NCBI GenBank assembly: GCA_023213395.1
Contig: CM041465.1
Span: forward strand, 140,189,741 to 140,253,740
Reading direction: 5' to 3'
DNA length: 64,000 nt
Source: Cycas panzhihuaensis
Taxonomy: Eukaryota; Cycadophyta
Shown: positions 1-11,629 of the stretch, piece after piece
How the letters are laid out: each line of letters begins with the position of its first letter
Position numbering within the stretch: the first letter of the stretch is position 1
Position numbers and translations under genes: made by a program
The notes under the pieces: model-generated
Seen by the model: the letters and a program-made list of their open reading frames with translations, nothing else
Database searches by the model: none
What the model was told of the DNA's origin: nothing

Positions 1-990
1 ATAAAAGATCAAGTGGATTAGAATATAGAGATAACTAAAACCTCTTATAAAGCTTAGACCATCTTATGTGCTCTCTATGAGAGCAAATATGAGTCAAGAT
101 CCTTAACTCTCAAAGCACATATATTTATTATCCCCTTTATAGGAAACATTACTCCTTATTTAATCAAAGTAAAGATAATTCAAAATCAACTAATAATCCT
201 TACAGAACCTTCATTAGACCATGACACTATATCTAATATTCTTAATATCCTCTTAATAAAATATAATAACTTATTTTTAAACTCTATGATAACTACACTA
301 AAATGGATTTTATCACCTTTGAGGGACTCCTAGTAAGAGAAGAAAACATTCTCAACTAACTAGGGGTAATATCTACCTTTGAATTGGCCCATGTATTTGT
401 AGCTTGAAACTTAGAGAGGGGTAAGACTACACAATGACCAACTTAGTAGGTTAGTTAACTACAAAGTCTTACTCAATGATTAGACTCTTTAGACATCTCA
501 CTAGAGCCAAGTCAACAGCTAACTTAGCATTAACCACATCAAATTGGCACTTCTTCCCTATAAGGTCAACAACCTCAATAGTCTTAGTAACTACCACAAC
601 CTCAAAAAAAGGAAAATCAGTAGAGTAGACCCAATTTCAACTACTTATACTATGGGAAAACTAATCACCTTACTATTGAATGTAGGAGATGACAAGTTGA
701 TCTCCAAATATTTCAAAATCAAGGGATCTAGTCTTATGGGCCTAGCTTTTAACAAGCAACCCTATACTATTAATAAGGAGCTGCATATTATAAATAAGTG
801 GCACCCAACTTTTAATAAAGTGGATAAAACTATCAACAACATGGACCAAGTTACTAACAAAGAGGACCAAGCCCTAAATAGGGCCCATTCTACAATAAGA
901 AGCCCTTTACTTCCAACAAGGAGGCCTTATTTAATAACAAGGAGGCCCTATCTATCCATAAGGAGGGTTATCATATCAATAACTAGGCTA
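1..990 (+). pseudogene. Copia element F: gag region, left half
   Basis: This is the gag part of the oldest copia element in the window. The sequence continues at 24062 after a 23 kb insertion (element B). A decayed CCHC zinc knuckle is readable at about 643-690 (YGKTNHLTIEC), where two cysteines appear to have become tyrosine (TGT to TAT). Stops interrupt all frames upstream. The longest open stretch (544-1068) is in a different frame from the knuckle and runs into B's LTR, so it is not a real gene. The 5' LTR and gag start lie outside the window. The gag assignment rests on the knuckle and on continuity with protease at 24240. Confidence 0.6.
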
Positions 991-995
991 ATTCT
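991..995. repeat. Target-site duplication of B, left copy (ATTCT)
   Basis: The five bases ATTCT lie directly outside B's left LTR and match ATTCT at 24057-24061 exactly. Confidence 0.85.
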
Positions 996-1292
996 TGAAA
1001 GGAGTGGATTTATCCTTCATCTCTATGCACTAAACACAAAGACAAATATGGGAGCAAGAGAGGCTTGAGAGAAAAAGAGTGGCTCTCACAAAATAAGGAG
1101 GTAAGAATGAGCCTCCTCCATTAAGCTTTTACTTTTATATCGAGAGAGGGAGAATTAAAGTTAGGTAAAATAAATTTACACATAATACACATGAAAGTGT
1201 ATTTCACTTAAGTGATCTACTTTAAAGTTTACTTAAGACCCTTTTAGGAATAATCAACTAATTTAATGACCTTATGACATTAACTGGTTATA
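996..1292 (-). repeat. B 3' LTR
   Basis: This 297-bp repeat pairs with 23760-24056, equal in length and similar throughout. It begins TGAAAGGAGTGG on the + strand. Its other end (GGTTATA) is decayed compared with the TTACA of the right copy. It adjoins the PPT at 1294. Confidence 0.88.
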
Positions 1293-1293
1293 A

Positions 1294-1303
1294 TCTCCTC
1301 CTT
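1294..1303 (-). other. B polypurine tract
   Basis: The minus strand reads AAGGAGGAGA just upstream of the 3' LTR, where the plus-strand primer for reverse transcription is expected. Confidence 0.7.
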
Positions 1304-1749
1304 AGTGGTAGAAGGTCATTCATCTTTATTCTATCCTATGAGGTCTTCATTTGAGCCTCTTATAAAGCAAACTACTATGACATTTTTATAGGAAACCCTC
1401 ATGGGGAAGAAAACCCATAGACTTTTTATTCTACTAACCTAGCTCAGGCAACTCTTTAAATAAAGCTAGATAGCTAATTTATACAATGCATTTTATAGCT
1501 GAAATCTACTTAGTCTCCATATACCATTTCATCATCCCCCATGTTTATTTAGGTTTTCACAGATTCTAATTTTCTTAAATGATACAACCCTTATCCTTTT
1601 GTGCCCATAAGGGGTTTCTACAAATGGGATAGAGCAGAGACTTACTCTTTCCCTTCTACACCCATAAGGGATTTTCATGAATGAGATAAAGTATGATAGA
1701 CCTATTATCATCTCCTTCAATCAGTTGGATATGGAGACTCTAAGGCATA
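1304..1749 (-). other. B 3' untranslated region
   Basis: About 450 bp lie between the end of the B RNase H remnant and the PPT. A 62-codon open stretch (1532-1720) shows no recognisable domain, and I treat it as chance. Confidence 0.5.
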
Positions 1750-3414
1750 GTTGCCTTCAAAACTATTCAAACTTCACCCTCTATAGTGGCTTGGTGAAGA
1801 TATTAGTCACTTGATTTACTATAGGGAAGTACTCTAGTTGAATTATGGCATCATGAACTAGTTCTCTAATCCTATAGACTTTTATACTTATATATTTGGT
1901 ATGATTATGAAATATAGGATTTTTAGCCACTTAAATTGTAGATTAATTATCCACACATAGGCTGGTAGGACTTGTTTAGATGACATTTAATATATTCAAT
2001 AATTTTCTAAGCTATATTACCTCCTTTCTTATCTCAGAAGTAGCAATATATTCAACTTCAATAGTTGAGTCTGTAACTATATTCTATTGTCTAAATCTCC
2101 ATGATATTGGTGCTATTCTAAGAAATGCTACATACCCAGATGTGGATCTTCCTATTTCTTTCTCTCTGATAAAGTCTAAGTATGTGTATACATAAAGTTT
2201 AAATTTTGCATTAGGTTCATATAATAGACCATATTTCTTGGTCATCTTTAGATACCTCAACACTCATATTATAGCCTACCAGTGATTTTGTTTAGGATTT
2301 GTTATGAATCTTACAAGAATGCTAATATAGTATGCACTATTTATCCTTATGTTGGTAGTATAGATGATACTACCTACAAGTTGCCTATAGAGTGTTGTGT
2401 CTACCTCCCTAGTATCACCATCAGCTGAGAGTTTAACATTAGGTTCTATAGGTATAGCCACTAGTCGAGCATCTTCCAATTGAAACTTTATTAGAAGATT
2501 ATTGATATATTTCTCTTAGGAGAGAAAGATTTTGCTATTCTTTTGAGTTACTTTAATTCCCAAGTAATATTTCATCAACTCACGGTCAGATAATTTAAAA
2601 GTTTTAGTAAGGTCATTCTTCAACTAGATGATTACTTGTTCATTATTTCTCATTATTAACATATAATCCATAAAGATTAAGAAGTAAGTGACTTTATTAT
2701 TTTGGTGCTTTATGAATAGTATTGCATCAATATCTTGATAGTCACAAATCTCATATATAAGTTGCCTTATTCTTTTAAACAACTTGGTAAACTAAGCAGG
2801 AGGGGCTTGTTTCAAGCTATACAAGGACTTTTTGAGCTTGAAAACCTTATGCTCCTAACCAACAATCTTGTATCCCTCTGGCTACTCCATATAAATTTCT
2901 TCTTTAGAGTTCCCATTAAGAAATATAGTTTTAACATCAAGCTGGTGGATTTTCCAACTCTGTTGAGCAACCAAGGTGATAAAAGTTCTGATTATAGGCC
3001 ACTTGGTTGTAAGAGAAAAGATTTCAGTGTAGTTGATGCCTTCCCTTTATATGAATCCTTTTGCTACCAATCGTGCCTTGTGTTTTTCTAGTGTGCCATA
3101 TGATCTATACTTATTTTTAAACACCCATTTATTTTGAACTACCTTTCTTCTAAGTGGTAGATTAACAAGCTCCCATGCACTGTTCTTGATAAGATATTGG
3201 TACTCTTCATTCATAGCATTTCTCTAAGCTACATGGTTTATAACGTCTTGGTATGTTAGGGGCTCTTCATTAAGATCAAGGTGTAGTTCTACTAGTTCAA
3301 GCTCAATAGAAAGTAATTCATGCATCCTTACTCTATGGGCACTTCTAGTGTCAATTTTACCTACCTCATCTAGTTGTATGTTCTTCTATAGTTGATAGGC
3401 TTCATAAAAACCTT
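1750..3414 (-). pseudogene. B pol: reverse transcriptase and RNase H
   Basis: The minus strand reads as copia RT followed by RNase H. The RT start is clear (NSAWELVNLP and RKVVQNKWVFK, near 3200-3110). Then come the KARLVAKGF-type, LDVK..FLNG and SLYSLKQAP motifs (to about 2800), the LMKYYLG region, and a VGSIIYT stretch at 2276-2479. The RNase H part ends with VTNIFTKPL, the usual copia C-terminal motif. Numerous stops and a decayed YVDD box make it non-functional. The coding begins abruptly at 3414 because element A was inserted between integrase and RT; the upstream half resumes at 11630. Confidence 0.85.
3410..3414. repeat. Target-site duplication of A, left copy (ACCTT)
   Basis: ACCTT matches ACCTC at 11630-11634 at 4 of 5 bases. 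The single difference is a C/T transition, consistent with decay since insertion. Confidence 0.65.
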
Positions 3415-3776
3415 TGTTAGGATAACCCCTAATGTACCTTAGACAATATGAATCTAGGACCTCTTAAAGCCATCTTTGGGGCTCTCTATGGTACCTAGAG
3501 CTACACACCAAGCCACTTAGAGCCTCCAACTGATGACCCACTACTCTTAAGGTACGTGTTTATATTTTTAATAATATTTTTTAATATTATTTTGAATATT
3601 ATTGGATAACGTACAAGTCAGGTTGAGGTACTTTATGCCTACCCAAAATTTCCTATAAATGGGGTGGGAATACCTCCCTGGTATTTTTTAACACCACTAA
3701 TGATTTGAAACAATATGTTAACTCAAGCATCATGAACTCACCATTGTAGTCCTGCTCTGCACCTTTGCATCCCTCA
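3415..3776 (+). repeat. A 5' LTR
   Basis: It begins TGTTAGGATAACCCC and ends CCCTCA. It aligns along its length with 11280-11629, including the shared blocks TTGGATAAC, CTCTTAAGGTAC and TCAGGTTGAGGT. Confidence 0.85.
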
Positions 3777-3778
3777 TT

Positions 3779-3790
3779 TGGTATCAGAGT
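3779..3790 (+). other. A primer-binding site (tRNA-iMet type)
   Basis: TGGTATCAGAGT starts two bases after the 5' LTR. It is one base from the TGGTATCAGAGC commonly complementary to initiator tRNA-Met in plant copia elements. Confidence 0.85.
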
Positions 3791-6700
3791 GTGATTTTTA
3801 TAAGAAATATTTAATACTTGGGTTGTACTCATGAGATTCATAGCTCATCTTCCGTATACTTTGGTATGTATATGATATTGCGAATTATTAAAGGTTAACA
3901 TTATAGAACCATTATTTATATTATTGATTTTTCTTTTATATGTATTCATTCATTATATACCCTGCGTCATCCACTTGATTTTATTTGATTCTAGCTTCTT
4001 AATCATTGATCAAAACCACTTCATATGACTACTTGTTTTGATCAGAATCAAATCCTCTAACCAATAGTGAAAATGATTCGTATTTTCGTTACTTATACTG
4101 AGAGATATCTCCTTATGAGTCACAGTCTATTCCTTGTAATTAGTTTCATTCCATTGCTTCATTCTCATCCTTTAAGCATCTGTTTGATATGAAAATTTAC
4201 CAGTGCCTTGGTATCTATGATACCTAGCTACTCTTAAAGTTTGGTGACAAATTGTGCCCTCTATAGATAGATTGAATCACATGAGTCGCCTCGCTCTCAT
4301 CTATTCAACATACATCATTTTTACACAAAAAGCATATTATTTTTTGAAATATTTTTTTATCCTCTCATCGCCAATCCTCCTCTGGAACTCGAGTGCCCAC
4401 TGTGGAAGAATTTAGATCAAATTATTGATCATTTTTTATTAGGATCTTTCCTCTATTCACTTGCACATTAACCTTTTTTATTTTTTCTTACGTATATAAA
4501 TTATATTTTCATAAAAATCTGGGTATGATCCACTACTATGGATGATCTTCACCTCTCAGATCTACCTCCTCTTTATTTTTGATATGTTCAGATCATTTGT
4601 GGCTATTTTTCTTATTGGTAATTCACCTTCTCTACATAAATCCTTTAGTAGTCACTCTGTCTCTCATTTTCTTTAGTTTTTTAATATAAAAATTAATTTT
4701 TTGAATCAAATCTGGATTGGCTACTCGAGGATGATCTTTGGCGCCTATTATTGCTTCTCTTTGATCCACTTTTTTATGTATTTTACTCAATTTTAATGGC
4801 TATTTTTTGCCTATTTTGCCCTCTCCGTGATCACGACAACGGTGTCATTGATCGCTCTTTATTTTTATTATTCTAAAGTTCAAATAAATTTAATTTGATT
4901 GTATAACATTTCAATTCCAGAGGTTGTGATTAGTGGTTAACCCCTTGCAGTCTTTAGCCCCTAGCTCCATGCTCCTCCATGTGACCATAAAGTGTTTTGT
5001 AAAAGAGCTAATCAACTTTATAAAACTTTTCTTCTATATTTTTTTATTTATTTTTCTCTAAAGGGGTAACTGGCACATTTTCATCTCTAACTTCTCACTA
5101 GAGTACTAGATTTTGACAAGACTAGTCTCATCATGACCGTAACTTCATGAGCTTCACCATAGACTGGTCATTTTCTAGTTTTAGAGCTATTTTAATCAGT
5201 TGTTAACAGTTTAAAGTCACCTCATTTTTCAACTTCTAGTTTATTAAATATAAAGAGGTCACTTAATTAATTTTATTATATCTTTCTAATTTAATATCTG
5301 TTTTATGAACCATTAGTGTTGTTGGAAAGATGATTCAACTCTCTTTATGTTAATATAATCTTTTAAGTGATTTGAATATTTTTTAAAGATGTAATAGGCT
5401 GTTAAATTTAAGGTATTGAATCAAGCCTAGTTGTTTACTAATCAACATTTTTTGAAGTGTTTCCTTCAAGTTTTTTTTGGAATAAATTATATTAAAATGT
5501 ATCCTATCTATAAGTGAGCCTTTTTTATACTTTTTATAAGGTTATAATATGTTTTTATAACATTTTAGTCCTGTATCTCCTATTCAAGCCAAAAAATGGG
5601 TCTTCACACTTAAATTAGTTTTTCAAACAGTCAAATCCATCAGAAAGTAAATTTGATATTCTTCACTTTAAGATAGGTCTCACTTAATTCTAAGTTCATT
5701 TAGTAGGTATTTAAAGCAAGTTATTTTTAGCTCCTTATTCAATCCTTATCAGCATCATTCTATAACGTCTCATGCATTACATGATCTCAAGAGGTTACAT
5801 CTAATTTATTGATTACTAATAGCTTATTCTTGAAGCTTTTATTATTCCTTGTTTGCATTTTCAAGTTTCTTTTTACAGTAAGAAACTAGTTTTTCAATAC
5901 TTCAAGCTAAGAGGAGCTATTTAGTCAAACATGTATATTTTTGTATTATAGTTGTTCATTTTCTATATTTCCTAGAAGAAACTTGTCATTTTTCAAGAAT
6001 TTCTATCATTAAAAGTAAAAGTTGCACTTCAATTTTTTCGTTAGTTTTTTACTATTTTCAAAAGAATAGCTACTCATTTTTTGCATTAATAAAGATCATT
6101 CCTTGTTTACTTAAGTTATTCCTTAACTTTAAAAATTTAAGCATAGTTAAAGAATCTCATTAATTTTCTATATTTTTATCATTAAAGGCAGTTATATTTC
6201 AAATTTGCATGGTTCAAGCTTTATTTGATTTGCCAGAAAGGTTATTACTTGTATATTCTTTTGAAATTTTTATTATATCATTTGTTCATTCTTGCTTAGT
6301 GGATATTGTCTTTCTTTTTAGTTATTTTTTGTATAAAAGGTACTTTTCAAAATCCTAAGCAAGACCACAAGCATTAATCAATTTATTTTCATATTAAAAA
6401 GATAAATCCTAAATTAAACAACCTAATTTTTCTAGCTTTGCAAGGGAAATGGTTAGGACCCCTGAAGTTACCACCTCGCATACGCTAATTGGCCTACTCA
6501 TATTGGATGAGGATAAACATTAGCTATTAAGTGTATTTAGTAGTAGGCTAAGGTACAGAACCTTTTTCTTATTTGGTGTTTAGAAACTAAGGCTAGACTT
6601 GCAGAGGGTAAGTACCTTAGTTCGAACAACCTTCACTGCTAGATCTGTTACTAGGTATAAGTCTAGCATAGGTGGCTCCACAATTCAAGGGGGTGTAAAA

Positions 6701-7039
6701 ACCTTCTTAACAGTCTATGTACTAAGCTATATTAAGCTTTGAGCTCACATATCGGTATATTAGGTCCCTATTTTACCATCTATGGGTAGGTGCCACTAGA
6801 TAGGATAACAACCGAAGGTTTCTCTAAGAGACCCTAAATTTAGAGCCTAGTAGCCTTATTAGGTACTAGTTCACTTCTCAAACTTTAGGTAAAACTTGGG
6901 TCATTGAAACTTGATTCAAATTTCAAATTAAAAACCCTTTTATACTTTAATTTCAAATCTTTTTTGAAATTTAAATTCAAAACTTTTGTAAACTTTATCC
7001 TTATTTGTCACCTTTGTTCAACAAAGACCTTAGTTCAAC
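3791..7039 (+). other. A long leader between PBS and gag
   Basis: About 3.25 kb of AT-rich DNA lacks any open frame that I can tie to a protein. It is far longer than a usual copia leader. A more GC-balanced block at about 6440-6720 stands out. I found no LTR pair or TSD that would mark a nested element, so it may be a true leader or an unrecognised insertion. Confidence 0.5.
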
Positions 7040-8160
7040 ATGGCCTCAAGTTTTGATAACATGATCATTCTAAAATTTAATGAGAATAATTTCTTAAATT
7101 GTAGTAGGGAGATGTGACCCATCCTCATAGCTAATGAAATGTGGGAGATTATAAAAATATGATATAATGAATTAGGTCTAAACCTAACTAATGCAGAGAA
7201 AACCACCTATAAGGAAAATATTAAGAAGGATAACGAAGCCTTGGCACTTATCTTTTGTGCACTTAAATATTATGTATTCCCTCATGTTAGTGAGTATGTC
7301 AAATCAAAGGAAGTTTGGGATACACTCTAGTTAATATATGAAGGAGCAAACTCTTCCAAACTTTAAAATCTTAGAAGCAAGTTTAAAAACATGCACATGT
7401 TACCCACAGAATCTGTAACAGAATTCATGATAAAAGTACAAGATATAGTGAATCAGATGAGGTCTCTTGGAGACACCCTAACAGAACAAAGGGTAGTTAA
7501 ATGGATCCTAAGATGTGTTGGTGTAATTAGACATTTTAAAATGGTTGCCACTAGTATAAGTGTATTAAAAGATCTAAGCATATTAAAAGTAGAATAGCTT
7601 AGTGCTATGCTCATATCAATAGAAGAACAACAAAATGCTAATGAGTCACTTGAGCATGCCTTTGCTATAAAGGCTCGTATCTAATCCAATTCTTAAGTAG
7701 AAACTTCAAGGTCCAAAGAATCACCTCCAAGAAGAAGGATTGGGAACCCTAGAAGGGGAGTTAGGTAAGATCCTCCCAAATATCAAACCCCCTATTAAAG
7801 GAGACAAGGAGGACACCAATAGAATAAGAACCCTCCTAGGCATACAAACCAAAGGAGATAGTTTGAAGGTCATACTTATTGTCCAAATTATCAAGGCAAC
7901 CCTCAATCCTCAAGGTCCAATCAAGAATACTATGACAATAGACCAAGAGACAACCCTTCTCAACCTTATGAGGAAAGGGGAAGATCCTCTAATATTGATC
8001 GATCTCATCTAAGAAGCAGGAGCTTAAGCTATGGGAGGAGAGATTCCTTAAATTGTACATATAGCCATAGAAGTATCTGTACTAAAAATAAATGTTTCTC
8101 AAAACATGGACGACCCACTAGAGGATATGTCTATAATACAACTAAGTCAAAGGACAATAA
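7040..8160 (+). pseudogene. A gag
   Basis: The ATG at 7040 opens a copia gag (UBN2-like capsid domain). It reads a start-proximal FNENNF box, then TTYKEN, KDNEALALIFCAL and SKEVWDTL, followed by the MLPTESVTEFMIKVQDIVNQM segment in the open stretch 7391-7597. In-frame stops fall at several expected Gln or Trp codons, for example after VWDTL where CAG or CAA is usual. The downstream basic, Arg/Asn/Pro-rich region (7740-8160) is where a zinc knuckle belongs, but I could not read an intact CCHC. Confidence 0.8.
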
Positions 8161-8164
8161 TAGA

Positions 8165-9480
8165 TTGTTTCTATCTAGCTTCACTGCTAAGGAGGAAGAA
8201 GATGATAATTGGTATATTGATTCAAGATGTTCAATTCATATGACACACAAAGAATACTTGTGTCATACTTTAGATAAAAATAGAAAAGGGTCCATTATGT
8301 TTAGAGATAATACCTTCAATGAATCAATTGGTAGAGGTAATATAGCCTTGATGATAGATATAAGAGAATATAGACATATAAATAATGTCTTATATGTCCC
8401 AACTCTAAGGAAAAACTTACTATCGGTAGGGTAGATTATAGGACAGGATTACAAAGTCATTTTAACAATGGTGAGTGTATAATAAAAAATAAAAGGAGAA
8501 ATAAAGTTGTCGTTGCCAAAGGGAAAATAACCAAGGATCACTCATTCAAACTTATACTTACTCCTTCACATACATATACCCTAAGAACTTCAGCTAACTT
8601 AGATAGTGAGTTGTGGCATGGAAGGTCTGGCAATCTCAACTACAAGTTTGGCCCTTATGAAATAAATGGACATAGTCAATGGTTTACCATATATTGAAGT
8701 AAATAAAAACTTATGTGAAGGGTGTCTTCTTGGAAAACACCATAGAGAAATCTTTCCAGATTATAGTCATCAAGCATTGGGTCCTCTCCAATTGGTATAC
8801 ACAGATATTTGTAGGCCTATGAACACTCCTTTACTAGTAAGTATAAAATAGTTCATCATATTCATCGATAACTTCACAAGGAAGATATGGGTATTCTTCC
8901 TTAAGTATAAATTAGATGCCTTTCAACACTTTGTTGACTTCAAAACCTTTATGGAGCGACAAAGTGGATACAAACTTCTATCCCTAATATTGGATAATAG
9001 AGGAGAGTTTATCTCTAATGCATTCAAAGATTATTGCATATACCATGGAATTAGAAGATAGTTCACTAATCTCTACACCCCACAATAAAATGGTGTAATG
9101 GAGAGGAAAAATCACACTAGAGTCAAAATGTCTAGGTGTATACTTAAGGACAAGAATTTGTACCATGAGTTTTAGGTTGAAGTAGTTTACATGGCTATTT
9201 ATTTACTCAATAGGTGTTGTAGCAAAGCCCTTAGATGAAAAACTCTAGAAGAAGCTTGGACTGGTTATAAACCAAGCATACATCACCTTAGAGTATTTGG
9301 ATATCTTACCTATACTCACATTCTTGATCAATGAAGATCAAAATTAGATGATCATAGCATTAAATATATTTTCCATGGATATAGTGAAACTTCTAAGTCA
9401 TACAAGGTATATGATCCTAAATTAAGAAAAGTCATGTTAAACAAGGATGTTAAGTTCTAGGAAGATACCTACTATTAAGA
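8165..9480 (+). pseudogene. A protease and integrase
   Basis: The protease box reads NWYIDSRCSIHMT (8165-8434), where copia proteases have DSGCS; the catalytic glycine has become arginine. Then follow NVLYVPTLRKNLLSVG and the GAG-pre-integrase and zinc-binding block (LWHGRSG, CEGCLLGKHHRE, near 8610-8760). The integrase core follows, with VYTDICRPM, IFIDNFTRK.WVFFLKYK, LDNRGEFIS and NGVMERKNHT (near 8790-9110), giving recognisable D, D and E positions. The C-terminal part has HHLRVFGY and GYSETSKSYKVYDP. Several TAG/TAA stops interrupt it. Confidence 0.82.
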
Positions 9481-9769
9481 CAATCAAGAAAAGAAAATGG
9501 AGGTTGCAATAAAGTTTGATACATCTTCCAAAACCAAATATGTATCTCCTATATTTGACTCTAGCAGAAGTATGCATGAACCTAGTGGGGAGGGAACTTT
9601 ATCTCAACCTCCACCACAAAACCTACTAAAATAGGTTCATCAAAATCATGAGTTGGGCAACATCTCAGATAATGCTTAGAGATCCTCATCCTCACATAGG
9701 GTTAACTTTACCCTAATGAGTAAGATATTGGAGACTTATGAGCCTCAAACCTTTGCTAAAGGTAATCGA

Positions 9770-11256
9770 CATGAATGTTGGTAAAAAGTTATGGAAGATG
9801 AATACAACTCCATTATAAGGAATGACACATGGGAGCTAGTTAATTTACCCCCAAAGAAAAAGGATATTGGTACAAAAGAGGTCTATAAGACCAAATTTTA
9901 ATTAAATGAATCCATTGAAAAGTATAAGGATATATTAGTTACAAAGAGGTATGCTTAAAATGAAAGCATAAACAACACTAAAACTTTTGTCCCTATTACT
10001 CAGATAGAATCTGTTAGAATAATGATGATCCCAATAGCCCAAATGGGTTAGAAAGTTTACCAAATAGATGTAAAAAGTGCCTTCCTCAATGTCTACATCA
10101 ACAAAGATATTTATGTCACTCAACCCCTCAGTTTTAAAGTTAGGGGAGAAGAGAACAAAGCGTATAAACTAAAAAAGGTGCTCTATGGTTTAAAACAAGC
10201 ACCCAAGGCTTGGTATTCCTGCATAGATAAATATTTTAGAGATCAAGGATTTGAAATATCTCAAGCAGATCCTAACTTATATATCTAAATCAAGGGAAGT
10301 TCAATCCTAACTATAGGTCTTTATGTGGACAACCTTGTATATACTGGAAATGACTCTTACCTCTTGCATCAATTCAAAGATGTTATGTGTAAAGAATTCA
10401 AGATGATAGATTTGGGACTTATGTATTACTTCCTAGGATTGGAGGTTTGGCAAGACAAGAAGGGAATTTTCATCTCCCAACATAAATATACCTTGGACCT
10501 ATTAAAAATTTTCAGAATGATAGATTGTGAACCATTAGCAATCTTAGCTAAAAGAAGAATCAAACTCTCCAAGATAGATGACTCTACTTCAATTGATCAA
10601 ACTCTACAGATAGGTTATTAGTAGTTTGATATATTTGATGTCCACCTAACTAGATATAAAAAACTTAGTTAGTATTGTATATAGGTTCATGCAAGATCCA
10701 AAGACCTCTCATTAACAAGCAGCTAAGAGAATCCTTTGATATCTCAAAGGAACTCTAGACTATAGACTATACTACAAAGCTTTCCCAAAATTTTAGTTGA
10801 TTAGCTATACAGATTCAGATTGGGTAGGAGATGTTGATGACAAAAACTCTACAACAAGCTATATATTTAGTATAGGTTTAAAAGTAATAGCATAGAGCAC
10901 AAAGATGCAAAACATAATTTCCTTATGCATAACTAAGGTAGAATATAAAGCAATAGTAGCAGGTGCATGTGAGTTAGTTTGGTTGAGAAGAATGTTACAA
11001 GATTTTCAGCTTAAATAGAAAGGTCTCACTAGAATTTGGTGTGACAATCAGAGCACCATCTAAATGGCAAAGAATTTGGTATTCCATGGAAAAATAAAAT
11101 ACATCAAGACTAAATATCATTTTATTCAGAAACTAGTACAAGTAGAAGAAATCAAATTAACCTATTATAACACTAAAGACTATATAGTAGATATATTTAT
11201 AAAGGCTTTGGGAAAAGTCAAATTCTAAAAATTCAGAGAAAGTTTGGGAGTCATTC
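9770..11256 (+). pseudogene. A reverse transcriptase and RNase H
   Basis: RT begins with VMEDEYNSI and NDTWELVNLPPKKK. It runs through VYQIDVKSAFLN, VLYGLKQAPKAWY and LYVDNLVYTGND (where YVDDL is expected, so a catalytic Asp is Asn) to the MIDLGLMYYFLGLEVWQ region in the open stretch 10325-10621. RNase H reads YTDSDWVGDVDD, STTSYIFS, then WCDNQSTI and VDIFIKAL, with stops. The RNase H end is about 25 bp before the 3' LTR. Confidence 0.83.
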
Positions 11257-11279
11257 ATATTGGGCATTGTGGAGAATAA

Positions 11280-11629
11280 TGTTTGGATAACCCCTATTAT
11301 TTCTTAGAAGATGTGCATCTACGGCCCCTCAAAACCACCTTTACGGCTCTCTAGGGCACCTAGATTCGCACACTAGGCCACCTAGAGCCTCCAAATATTG
11401 ATCCACTACTCTTAAGGTACATGTCTGTATTTTTAATCGTATTTTTGAATATTATTGGATAACATATAGGTCAGGTTGAGGTGCTTGCCACCTCTCCAAA
11501 ATTTCCCATAAATCGGGTGGAAATACCTCCCTAGTATTTTTTAACACCACCAATGATTTAGAATAATATGTTAACTCAAGCATCATAAACTCACTATTAT
11601 AATCCCACTCTATACCTCTGCATCCTTTA
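11280..11629 (+). repeat. A 3' LTR
   Basis: It begins TGTTTGGATAACCCC and ends CATCCTTTA. It is the partner of 3415-3776 and slightly shorter because of small indels. No clean purine tract precedes it; the region reads GGGCATTGTGGAGAATAA. Confidence 0.83.

Larger units (their letters stand above)
3415..11629 (+). mobile_element. Ty1/copia element A, inserted in B pol
   Basis: A is a complete but dead copia element on the plus strand, with LTRs of 362 and 350 bp, a PBS at 3779, an unusually long leader, then gag, protease, integrase, RT and RNase H in Ty1/copia order. The near-identical TSD and the resumption of B coding on both sides fix its limits. Its LTRs differ more from each other than those of J or T do, so it looks older than those elements. 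Every domain has stops, mostly explicable as C-to-T or G-to-A changes. Confidence 0.88.

Noticed and set aside
544-1068. 174-codon open frame on the plus strand
   Set aside because: It runs from F gag into B's LTR and is out of frame with the readable zinc knuckle.
2735-3091. 118-codon open frame on the plus strand
   Set aside because: It is the reverse complement of B reverse transcriptase; the minus-strand reading has clear RT motifs.
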